NCBI GenBank assembly: GCA_021234155.1
Contig: JAJEKV010000011.1
Span: 3,347,069-3,411,068, forward strand
Direction: 5' to 3'
Origin: Isoetes taiwanensis
Lineage: Eukaryota > Streptophyta > Lycopodiopsida > Isoetales > Isoetaceae
Length of the DNA: 64,000 nt
This document shows positions 42,927-52,658 of the stretch, piece after piece. Both the position numbers and the translations under genes were made by a program. Position 1 is the stretch's first letter. Each line of letters opens with the position of its first letter. The notes under the pieces were generated by a model. It did no database searches, was not told the origin of the DNA, and saw only the letters and a program-made list of their open reading frames with translations.

Positions 42927-44198
42927 TGGCAAAGAGGAAGGAAGCAAAAAAAGCACCAAAAAAATCTCTGAAGCTTAGGCGCCCACACCCTCAGAAGCAC
43001 ACCGCTGACACGGACGAGCCTGCGATATACGAAAACTTTCAAACGCAATGGTTCGTTACGAGGGGTGCAGATGGAAAATACAGCACACTGACGTTTCTAT
43101 ACGTCTGTAAAAGTGCTGGGAACAAAAGGTACGCCGACACCGAGTTCGTTAACCTTGGGACAATAAAAGAGGTCTCAGAGGTTGCCGGACAAGGAGATCA
43201 GGTGGGGAGGCTATCCTTCAAGACCTCCCAAGGGTTCATTGTTGTAGACATCGCATTCTTTAGAATTGTCAGTGTGCAACCACAGGCACTGTACAAATTC
43301 TTTTCACACTACCGGACCAAACGAAGCCTGTGTTCACTAATTAGACAGGTTTGTTCTAGTACAAGCGAGGACTTTCCTGTCAGTGAGTCCGAGCAATCAG
43401 ATGGAGGTAGATCAGGATCATCACCTTCTCCTAGTACTTCAGGGAGGTCATCAGATGGAGGGTCCCAAGAAAAAGAACAGGAAGTTCCCCCAGTGCCGCC
43501 AAAGAAACTTAGCAGGCCAAGAGCCACCATAGCCGCTAAGGAACCAAAGAAGCGGAAGGTACAGCAGCTTGAAGTTGCAGAAATCCCCGAGGAACAACCG
43601 AAAACGAAGAAGGGAAAGGGCAAGGCACCTGGGGTGGCCATTAAAGAAAAAAAGGTGGACAAGATCTCAGAGAGGATGGAAGTAATTAATCAGAACAAGT
43701 ATGTGCAAGGTGTAATATACTTGCCAGTAACTTCCATGAGGTTGCCACCGAAGAATGAAGATGGTGAGTGCCCCCTTCAGGTTCGCAAAATCTATGCTGA
43801 CCACTTAAAAAATCTGAAGGACAGAATAAGGAGCAATCCCAATGCCCATGTTGCTCCAATTGTTGTTCTTGTTGACATATCCCAGTGCATGGATCCCAAG
43901 GACTACGACAGAGGAAAAACAGACACCTACATGCACTATGTCCTTGGGGGAAACCACAGTTTCAAAGCAAGGAGGCAGTTGTACAAGGAGAAAAACAATC
44001 CAAGATATCTCTCTGTGCTCTGCGCTGTTTACTGTGGCCTGACAGACGAAGAAGCCAAAATCGTTGCCAACACACACAATGCTGACAACGAATACAAGCT
44101 TAAAATGAGTTTCGTGGACAAAATCAGGTTCATGCACAGGGAATGTGTTATATTTAAAGGAAAATATGGAGATGATTTAAAGAAACCACAATACTCTC

Positions 44199-45023
44199 CA
44201 GGGTAGCCCTTAAGCTCAAAATATCGCCAAAAGGCTATTTTTTTGGACATTTGCATTTTTTTTACTTATTGTTGAGTAGGATCAATTAGGAGTGGTGCCA
44301 ATAAAATATCGCCACCTTGTCTACGAAGTTTTCTCCCTCCACTCATAAGTTAGCCTACATCACTAAATGATGGATTCTTGGATTCGCCCCCATGTGAATT
44401 TTATTCTTGGTAATTATTCTAAAATCGCCCCTTAACCCCCTAAAATCATGTAAAATTAATACGAATTCTATTCTTGGTGAGTTTTTTAGAATTGCCGTTT
44501 ATCTCCAAGAAAAAAAAAAGGGAAAGGGAAAAAACCATGCATGTTATATGGATTTCATGATCCGGTTCCAACATCCAGGTATGCAATACTGGAGTATTTT
44601 TGCTTTTGGTCTGTTGTTTATCCAATCTTGAAAAGATGACTGAAATCAAATAGGTTTGTGCTTGCCCACCATAATATGCAATCATGCCTCGGCTAAGTTT
44701 GTGTATTTGTTGTTGTTTAGCCCTTAGTGTGGAGCTATTGAGATTTACAATCATATGCCAATGTCTGGTAACATGTATATTCATTATGTGAGCATTACGC
44801 TTACAACTGTATACGGACATAACAAATATGTATTGTAGACCCAAATTTTACTTGAGAGAAAAGTATATATTCCATCGCTTGATGGATGAAAGATTTGCCA
44901 AGGTTGCTACAACTCAAATTGAAGCTCGAAACAAAATCGCCAACATAACTAATCGAAAAAAGCTAAGATTCGCCTCACATTCTAAATTACACCTATAAAA
45001 ATTTGGGCTTAAGGGCTACCCTG
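44199..45023. mobile_element. hAT-type MITE (825 bp) inside the methyltransferase exon
   Basis: Terminal inverted repeats CAGGGTAGCCCTTAAG on both sides (continuing as C(T/C)CAAAT) and an 8-bp target duplication ATACTCTC (44191-44198 and 45024-45031). Its first bases supply an in-frame TAG, which truncates the protein. No transposase. A different family from the MITE at 8299-9053 although both start CAGGGTA. Removing it lets the exon frame continue (YSLELKEAC) to about 45092. Confidence 0.93.
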
Positions 45024-45146
45024 ATACTCTCTGGAACTGAAGGAAGCGTGTGCGGTGGAGTGCTGCCTCAAATACGATGAGGCTAACAAATGGCAGTCTC
45101 TAATACCACTGACAACTGGTTCCAACTAGCCTTCAGAGACGGCAGA

Positions 45147-45211
45147 GTAAGTTTCTTGTATTCTGGAATACCCCTGCAACCCTCCCACTGACATCGCTTT
45201 TTTCTCTGCAG
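45147..45211 (+). other. Intron 1 of the methyltransferase gene
   Basis: GGCAGA|GTAAGT ... TTCTCTGCAG|ATTTGG; 65 bp; the palindrome TATTCTGGAATAC starts about 13 bases after the donor. Confidence 0.75.
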
Positions 45212-45441
45212 ATTTGGGACCTCCAAAACAAAATCTTCACCGTGTTCGAGCGTGGTGATTTGAAAATCAAAGGAAAGGTCTCCGAAAAGAAAAAGGGATC
45301 CGACGTCCCCAAAAAGGAAATGACAATAACTGTCTGGCGAGAAATGCAGGGCTTCACAGATATGGATATACTAGAAAGGCCGCTGCAAAAGGTTGTTGAT
45401 AAGGAATTTACACTAGAAGAAATGTCCAAGGAGCTCCACAA

Positions 45442-45788
45442 GTAACCACTTTGGGTTTTTTGTTTGATAAAAAGAAGTGTATTCCGAAATACACTTTGGC
45501 CCACACACGAAAGACAAAGTGTATTCCGGAATACACTTTGGCCCACTCGCGTGAGACAAAGTGTATTCCGAAATACACTTTGGCCCTCACGTAAGAGACA
45601 AAGTGTATTCCAGAATACAGGTTGGCCCTCAAGCAAGAGACAAAGTGTATTCCGGAATACACTTTGCCTTACAGTGTGAGGGCCGAAGTGTATTCTGGAA
45701 TACACTTTATCTTACAGTCTTTAAATGATTCTTTCTTGTTGCTTTCCTTTTTAGTTTTCTTCCTTCTAACGTTCGTATTATATTACAG
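45442..45788 (+). other. Intron 2 of the methyltransferase gene, filled by palindrome array B
   Basis: CACAA|GTAACC ... TATATTACAG|CCAGG; 347 bp. Splicing keeps the frame (ELH-N-QENVITCQ). Without splicing, translation would stop at once (HK-stop). Confidence 0.7.
45474..45708. repeat. Palindrome array B (six units)
   Basis: Six copies of the 24-26-bp palindrome with core GTGTATTCC(G/A)(G/A)AATACAC start at 45474, 45515, 45557, 45599, 45641 and 45685, a regular spacing of 41-44 bp. Linkers are variants of GGCCC(A/T)CAC...GAGA, so they are related and not unique spacers. Two units carry CCGAAA and one CCAGAA centres, which break the palindrome by a single base. Confidence 0.9.
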
Positions 45789-45927
45789 CCAGGAAAATGT
45801 CATCACATGCCAAACATGCTTAATGGAGCAGTTAAATGTCGACAGCTGGGACAGGTGCAAAGAGCTTTACCCTATCGCAACCTCGGACGAAAGGATTATC
45901 CAATATGCACCAAATTTTGAAGGCTGG

Positions 45928-45987
45928 GTATATTGAATTGTTTTTCATATTGTTGTTCTTCTTGTTACTAAGACGTTTTTTTTGCAG
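45928..45987 (+). other. Intron 3 of the methyltransferase gene
   Basis: GGCTGG|GTATAT ... TTTTTTTGCAG|AGCAAA; 60 bp, phase 0. It is the only intron of the gene without the palindrome. Confidence 0.7.
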
Positions 45988-46433
45988 AGCAAAAAGAAAA
46001 ACAAGGACCTGTCGGAGGGCTTCATGCATCTGGTCAGGACAGCGCGAGAAGAGAGGACGCTGGCGGACAGACGTGTTTTGGACACTGAGCCCTCCAATTA
46101 CGAACGGTTTACAATGTACGATCAAAATAACCTGTTCTGTATAGTACACGGTGATTGCACCAAATTAGCCGAATCAATAAAGCCCCAAGATTTTACCTTG
46201 GTAATAGCTGACCTTCCATATGGGTTTAAAATTTGAAGAGCGGACCTTCACGACGACCAGCCATTTAAAAACTCTGAGTTTAATGCTTTCATCGACGGTA
46301 TAAAGCAAATTACCACGGCAAAACATTGGAGGTTGGTTGTATTTCACTCAAGGATGCAATTCGGCCTTGTGGAAGCCAGCTTTAAGAATCATTTTGGTTC
46401 GCTTGCGCAAGCTGGTTATGAAAATCTGGTTTG

Positions 46434-46594
46434 GTAAGCACTTATTATGGAATACAAAGTCCTTACGTTTTCATTACCTTCTTTTTTTTTTGTAGTTACA
46501 ATTTGTAGCATTTTAAATTCTTGTTAGGAGTTTCTATTAGAATCACGTTTCTTTTGGTCTGTACTTAAATCCTTTTTTATTTTTTGTTCCTTAG
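46434..46594 (+). other. Intron 4 of the methyltransferase gene
   Basis: GTTTG|GTAAGC ... GTTCCTTAG|GTATAA; 161 bp. A decayed palindrome (ATTATGGAATAC) follows the donor by about ten bases. Confidence 0.7.
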
Positions 46595-47056
46595 GTATAA
46601 AACAAATATTAATTACCATGGTGGAGGCCATGACTGGCGAGTAAGGTCGAATATCTCCATGTGGCTTATTGGAGTTTCGATGGGAAGCGCACAATGGAAC
46701 ACTTCAACAACGGCGTGCGAGAACTTTTCAAAGCGTGTTGGAGTTTCCACCGTATTCTGAAGGCTGCAGGACCCTCTTGCACAAGGAAGAATAGTGAATC
46801 ACTACGGAAAGCCACGGTGATTAACCATCTTCGGACATGTTCTCCACGGAGATTGGGTGCACGACGCATTTTCTCGCTCGGTACAACTATTGCTTGTGCA
46901 CTTTAGAAGAGCGAAATTGTGTAGTATTTGTTGACATTGATAAGGAGGTCATGCAGTTCATCAAGATGAGACTTTTCGCCTTACCAACTCTACCGGGCGA
47001 GAATCAAGAGTTGGGGGCAAAGTCTAATTCTGATTTTTCTAAGATGACATCTTGAG

Positions 47057-47640
47057 ATCTGACCTCCTTTTACAAGCTCTTTGGAAGACGAAGCTACATT
47101 TGCAGGTGAAAGAAGTTGCTCTAGCTACAATACCGAAGCAACCACCAACACGGAAAAGCCTAAGTCACCGGAGAAAGGTAAAAGCGATAGAGATCGATCA
47201 AGGAGAGCAAAGACAAGAAGAATGAAGAAGATTTTAATTTAGATCTCTGACGGATATATGTTGTGGCTACTGATTGACATCTATTATTTATTGCCATTAT
47301 TGGCCATTATTGATATAATATAAAAACAGTAATGAAATTATTATTATTATGTTTACTAAATTTGTGTTTTTTGTACATCCACCTCTATAAAATTACGTAC
47401 TCATGTCTCAATTCTGCTATTTTCACGTGCTTAACTCCAAAAAATCAAAGTCGTGTTCAAAGAATACCCCAAAAATAGGGCCAAAAAAAAATTGATACTC
47501 CTGAAACTTTAAACCTCTCTTAAAAAAGCCCAATTTTGAAGTGACGTGTTTTTTCTAAAGGAATCTTTGAAACGGGAGTGCTGCAATACTCCCGTTTAAT
47601 TTGCAACCCTGTTTTTTGATAAATATGTTGAATTCAATGC
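47057..47640. other. Non-coding stretch downstream of the methyltransferase gene
   Basis: Lysine-rich remnants (SPEKGKSDRDRSRRAKTRR-type reading at about 47165-47230) may be the decayed C-terminus. AT-rich text with TTATTATTATTATG follows. No terminator or polyadenylation signal is certain. Confidence 0.35.
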
Positions 47641-48400
47641 TGAGAATATGCCACATAAAAGTAGGAAAGATCAACAGGGAAAAACAGTTGTCGAGCAGAG
47701 ATTGCCATCATCCCATTGTACACAGAAGAGTATATTGGAGGAAGTGAATGCTTTGCTTTGAGAACTAATGGTACCTGCAATATCTCAAGCCAACTTCAGT
47801 AGACTATGGAGCAAGCACTTCAAGCATGTCACTATAGACACTTCGAACAACTTTGCAAACTGCAATTTGTGCGCTAAATTGAAAGAGATTTTGGATAAGA
47901 CCAAGAAACCAAGCCAAAGGGCTAAGATAAGGGAGCAAATGAAATATCACATGGCAGACCAACTATCATGTAGATCCACTTATTGGATGTGAAGAACGTT
48001 ATCATGTTTAGACACCAATAACTATATTTGTATAATGACAAGATGGATCAATCGAAGACTTGTTTGCTACAATATAGTTACATACCCAAGCAAATCAATA
48101 GAGCTTATGCTATGCAGGTCTCTCTGACAGGTGCAATAGTGCATAGCTCGGTGCCAATTTATTATGGCCATTTTAGTTTGCAATCGTGGAGTGATGGTCC
48201 AGATTTTCATATTGGAAGTGTGATGAGGTGCTTGAGGAACTATGAGAGTGGTTATTCTAGTGACCTCCACAATCCTAGAGGTGGTAGCCAACCACTCTTC
48301 AGTGCATTGTCGGATAGAAAGCCTAATAATTTAGAGAAATTTACTACGGCAAGGTTTAGGAAGTCAGGTGCTTCTGAACATGTTGGAACCTGAAGTTCAC
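47640..48400 (+). pseudogene. Second DUF7869-type gene fragment
   Basis: Frame 47768-47992 reads FSRLWSKHFKHVTIDTSNNF, ANCNLCAKLKEILDKTKKPS and MKYHMADQ. Frame 48028-48393 reads YNDKMDQSKTCLLQYSYIP, QVSLTGAIVHSSVPIYYGHF, WSDGPDFHIGSVMRCLRNYE. The KMDQSK motif and the order of blocks are those of the middle of DUF7869-type proteins, the part least preserved in the gene at 40746-42500. The N-terminus and the DNT..ENKN/GHTHD region are absent. Same strand as the methyltransferase gene. Confidence 0.55.
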
Positions 48401-49690
48401 ATCCCCAACCCCGAGACCTACCTTCAAAGTTCCTCCTTCAACTTGATAATTATGCTCGACGAAATAAAAACAGGTATATGTTGTCACTCCTATCTTATTT
48501 GATAGTTGAGGGTATCTTTGAAAGGATGAATTTAGGGTCCGGCCACATGATGCCATCAATAGGGATTTTTCAATGTCGCCATTAACGTTTCTAGGGGTCA
48601 CTTCTGAGAAGTAATTGGCATTATGTCACTCGAGATTTTCGTTTTATGCTATTATAAAAAAAGTGCAGCCAAAATGGTCCAAAATCCTGACATAAATCTA
48701 ACTTTAATGAATGATGGTTTTTTGGTCATTTACACTTGGAACATAACCGAGAAATTGCAGCTGAAAATGTGAAGCAATAAGAACTGATAGAATGCCACTT
48801 GGGTCTATCCTTCTCCGATGTGGCAATTAGAGTTCATGAGCCTTTACAGTAGAAAGGTATTGTTTGGGATGATTCTAATAAGAGTTGATATTGACTAGAT
48901 ATTAGACTTGGCCTTAGATTGAATTGTAACAAGGCAACCTTGCATTATGTCGTGACATAAAGGAAGGATGTTGACACCACAAGATAGACCTTAAAATCCC
49001 TCAGAAGTAGCTTGCCCTTAAATTCCTCTCCGGAAGTCCCTGAAGACGGAAGGGCAACTCCTCCACCGCAAACTGGCTCTACCAACGGACTCAACATTGA
49101 CATTATCCTGGGGACCAAGTTTTGTGGGCAGAAAACCACCCCTTTTCCAAGAAGCATTATAATAGCTCATGTCTAACACAGTCTAGTTCATTGGCCTATG
49201 TGGCGACTGTGGAATACTACCATGTAGGGCATTTGTATTTCTTTCTTTGGCAAAATTGACCGTGGAACATAGGTAATGTTTTTATTCCTGACGACATAGC
49301 AAAGTTGAATCGTCATTCTAGAGTCTCCGTACTGCTGAAACGACAATTCTACACAAATGCTCGCAAGACGATTCGTGGTTTGATAAGTTCTCCTGGACCT
49401 ATTTTCTATTCATTTGGACCTGCTCAAAGGATTCTGCAGCGCATCACACCATTTTTAATTTCACGGAATACAATAATGGTGGCATGTAGGCAGCACGCTC
49501 ACTATAAAAGGGTTGTCAATAATGTTTCTAAATTTCTTTAGGATAGGGTACTACCAAGTTCTCTGATGTTTGGTTCTATTTTAGGCTCATGTATCCGTGT
49601 ATGCTTAATTGATGAAGGCTGGCACTATTTTTGTTTCTTGAGTTTAGAGTATGGCATTAGGAAAATAAGACATCATTTAATTTGGCATAT
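48400..49690. other. Non-coding stretch
   Basis: No recognised exon. The short plus frame 49305-49541 has no known motif. Confidence 0.35.
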
Positions 49691-49694
49691 CTTA

Positions 49695-51080
49695 TTGACC
49701 TTCTTGGACATTCAGGATGTTTAGATGAAGCAGAAGAAGCAATCACTACAATGCCATTGCCATGATGTTTTGTAGTCTAGACAATGCTCCTTGGTGCCTC
49801 TACAATACATGGTGATGAAGGGAGAGCAGTTTGCAGTATAGAACAGATATTATAGAATAATGAGTGTTCATACTCATTAAATCTACTATGTCCTAATATT
49901 TCTATTCGGAATACTCGATATTACCTTTAATTGAAATGCTTCGTATATAAGAGATGCCATCCATTAGGGATTTTTTGAGATCATAAAAGGTCCTTCTAAG
50001 AACTGCTGACTAAGCTATATGAACTACCAATCAGAAAACAGTATTGGTAATCCAGTCAGCAAAATAGTTATAACTAACTCACTGAATCACATTTTCTAGC
50101 ATAAGTGTTGATAGAAAATTCTAAACGAGCTCTTGTTTGGTGCAATAGATAGATCTCATTGAGGTCTTTTCAACCTTGGGTGGTTTGCATATCTTTTAGC
50201 CTTGTAGGAGAGTAAAAAATGGTAAAAACCATATTTTTTGGAGTTTTGACAATCATAAGTGGTTAAAACATGTGTAAAGCACCTAAGGTTGGAAAGATCT
50301 CAATGAGATCTATCTATTGCACTAAACGAGAGCTCATTTGGACTTTTCTATCAATAGTTATGCTAGAAAATGTGATCCAGTGAGTTAGTTATAACAGTTT
50401 TGCTGACTGGACCCATCAGGCTCTGATTTCTGATTGGTAGTTTATTTATCTTCATTTGGCTTAGTTGGCATGTTTTAAAGGCCCTTTTTTAATCTCAAAA
50501 GAACCCTAATGATAACTCTTTCATGTGGAACAAAGGCATTATCTAACTGAGCAGTGAATTAAATGATTTCAGGTTATGTTCAGCTGGGGTACCGGAAAGA
50601 AACTCTTAGGTGCTTTGAATGGATGCAAAATGAGAGAGTACAATTGAACAACCTTGTATATTTGTGTGTTGTTGGTGCTTGTGCAAATAGGGGAACAGCA
50701 TACGAATAGGGCAAGAATGTTCGTGCTAAAATGGTGAGAGTTGGGCTTCAATTTGATTTATTTGTTGACATTCTTGGACATTCAGGATGGTTGGATGAAG
50801 TAGAAGAAGTAATCACTGCAATGCCATTCTCAGGATGTTTTATAGTCTGAACAACACTTCTTTGTGCCTCTACAATATATGGTGATGCAAGGAGAGCAAT
50901 TTGCAGTATAGAACAGATTTTACAGAGTGTTGCGTGTTCATAGTGATTAAATCTACTCTGTCCTAATGTTTTTGTCTGGAAACACTCGACATTAGCCTGT
51001 AATTGAAATGCTTCATATCTAAGAGATGCCATCATAACTCTTTCATGCAGAACAAATGCATTATCTGATTGAGTGGTGTA
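49695..51080 (+). pseudogene. Duplicated PPR pseudogene (E-domain end)
   Basis: Copy A (49695-49960) reads LIDLLGHSGCLDEAEEAITT and LLGASTIHGDEGRAVCSIEQ. Copy B (50770-51028) reads DILGHSGWLDEVEEVITAMP and LLCASTIYGDARRAICSIEQ. These match the DLLGRAG.L.EA...I..MP / LL.AC..HGD end of plant PLS-class PPR proteins. Upstream of copy B, 50575-50755 keeps an earlier PPR (GYVQLGYRKETLRCFEWMQN). Both copies have stops after MP. Between them lie the MITE 49964-50509 and the PPR piece. The repeat extends past the coding part to about 51075. Confidence 0.75.
49964..50509. mobile_element. Foldback MITE in the PPR pseudogene copy A
   Basis: The ends TTAGGGATTTTTTGAGAT and the reverse complement of AATCTCAAAAGAACCCTAA pair, and pairing continues inward for nearly 200 bp (for example ATAGATAGATCTCATTGAG near 50145 with CTCAATGAGATCTATCTATT near 50298). 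Copy B of the PPR repeat reads GAGATGCCATCATAACTCTT at the matching place, which is the near-empty site. The target duplication is short and not resolved. Confidence 0.8.
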
Positions 51081-52190
51081 TGCCTCTAATAATCATGTAT
51101 GCCTCTAATAGCCTTGTATTGGCTGATGCAAGTGCGATACAAGATTATTGCAAGGTTATGTACAAGTGCGATCATGGAAATGCAAGGTTAGATACATAGT
51201 CATAAACGTCTACATATATGCTACATACTATTGTTATTGGCAATTGGCCTAGATGTCTATGCCTTTTCAGGTAGAAGCATCTATGCTTCTTGAAGGCATG
51301 TGTTTGAAGGTAGGCATGACTGTTAGTGTGTTATCTACGTCAACTTAGCCCAATGGTTGCTCTAGTATCTTAGATTCTCGAGATATTTGAACAACTTCCA
51401 GGGAGGACACATTGATCCATATATATTGTTTCAGGCGCTCTTTCTTATGATTGTTTTTTGGGGGGTCCCGGGGGTATTGGGGTTATCCTGCCCAAACGGC
51501 AAACAACAACAAAGACAATAAGGAGTTGATTGAAATGTGCCGCTGAAGTGGAGTCATATGATCAACAAAAGTGGTTAAAAAAACACTACATAAACTTGGT
51601 TGATTAAAAGTTCACGGAATCTCTATGGAATATCATCTCAAGCTTAAGGAAAGGGAATGCAAAATGAAAACATGTGAAGCAAAAACATTACAATTCATAG
51701 CAAAGCAACAATCTTTACACCCTTTCGAACACAATGATTTGTCGTGCATGGCCCATGGCTAAGAAAACGACACCCTATGTCCATTGCATTTACACGGCTC
51801 TACAAAAAAAAGGGACCCAACATGAAACGACGAAATAGAAACCATGAAAACACACTCTCGAGCCACCAGAGTGCAACCCCTCATGCGCAACACCTTGTTT
51901 GATAAGTTTGAATTGGAAAAGTGTCTATTGAAACTTGAATAATTTGAATATTGTGTGCTAATTTTGCCATCTCAAGGGCCTAGATCTTTATCCACCTCTG
52001 CCTAATGGAAATTGGCCCAGGAAAACGCAATGACTTGGGCGCATCTTGCGGAGCATGTGGTGGGGTCAGGTAGAGCCGAAATCTATCCCATGGAATCTAG
52101 CCCTAAAATTAGCAGACTCTGACTTGGATGAGAAATACCTAGCAGTCTTGGCCAGCTTTATATGCTGCAGACACTAATACAATGAATTAT
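51080..52190. other. Non-coding stretch
   Basis: No recognised exon or element. A G-rich string (GGGGGGTCCCGGGGG, 51461-51475) stands out in otherwise AT-rich sequence. Confidence 0.35.
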
Positions 52191-52196
52191 AGGAAA

Positions 52197-52313
52197 ATAC
52201 TTGGAGTTGGAGTTGTGAGGTTTCAATACCCAGGCCTTTTGTTTCCATGCCACGAGTCCTCAGGCCTCTTGATTCCACGTATGTACGCAAGCGCTCTTCC
52301 ACTGAGCTACAAC
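52197..52313 (-). repeat. tRNA-derived SINE-like sequence
   Basis: On the minus strand GGGGTTGTAGCTCAGTGGAA GAGCGCTTG is a tRNA 5' half with a good box A. GGGTATTGAAACCTCACAAC at the other end resembles a degraded T-arm/box B, and CAACTCCA could close the acceptor stem. The distance between the halves is about 30 bp too long for a tRNA. A tRNA-derived SINE head or a tRNA pseudogene fits; a functional tRNA does not. Confidence 0.5.
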
Positions 52314-52658
52314 CCCAAGTAGAGTTTTTGTTTATTTTGTCTAATATTTATACAAACTTGGATTTTATTACTAGACTCCATATCTTCAAGGCAGTGCATA
52401 TATATGTAATGGTTCGATATCCACCTCCACCTAAAGGCTTGCCTTAAATTTATTACAAGCACGTCTAGCCTTCTCTATTTGACCCAGCTCAAGAGTCTTG
52501 ATTTGTCATACAACTACCTGAGTCAATTGATAAGTCAAGGGGTTGTCTTCAATAAGCTTCCAGCTTCATCATTTGCAAATAACAATGGCTTCTGTAGCTT
52601 CCCTCTCTCTCCCTGCAGAAGCTAAATTCTCTTATTTCATATGGATAGAATAGAATCA

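Larger units (their letters stand above)
42856..47056 (+). pseudogene. ParB-like / N6A-N4C DNA methyltransferase fusion gene, six exons, disabled
   Basis: Exons: ...42856, 42927-45146 (with a MITE at 44199-45023), 45212-45441, 45789-45927, 45988-46433, 46595 onward. The start codon appears split: A at 42856, TG at 42927. Domains: basic N-terminus; unknown region 35-140; Ser-rich linker; nuclear localisation signal PKKRKV (207-212); ParB-like region about 258-400 (HYVLGGNHSFKARRQL, EEAKIVANTHNADNEYK); a Cys segment TCQTC; then methyltransferase motif IV as IVHGDCTKLAES ... LVIADLPYGF (about 46140-46230), and at 46837-46990 a degraded motif I DMFSTEIGCTT with VVFVDIDKEVMQFIKMRL. Motif IV before motif I is the beta order of bacterial DNA N6A/N4C methylases, and ParB-methylase fusions are known from phages and bacteria. 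Defects: MITE in exon, frameshift at about 45092, TGA at 46234, TGA at about 46760 plus frame change. Confidence 0.75.

Noticed and set aside
45474-45708. CRISPR-like array (regular palindromic repeats and short spacers)
   Set aside because: Linkers are variants of one sequence rather than unique spacers, there are no cas genes, and the array lies in an intron of a eukaryotic gene.
42856-47056. Bacterial contamination as the source of the ParB/methyltransferase gene
   Set aside because: Several in-phase spliceosomal introns, an SV40-type nuclear signal and a hAT MITE with a plant-type target duplication place it in eukaryotic DNA.
52197-52313. Functional tRNA gene
   Set aside because: The two tRNA halves are about 30 bp too far apart and the T-arm is degraded.
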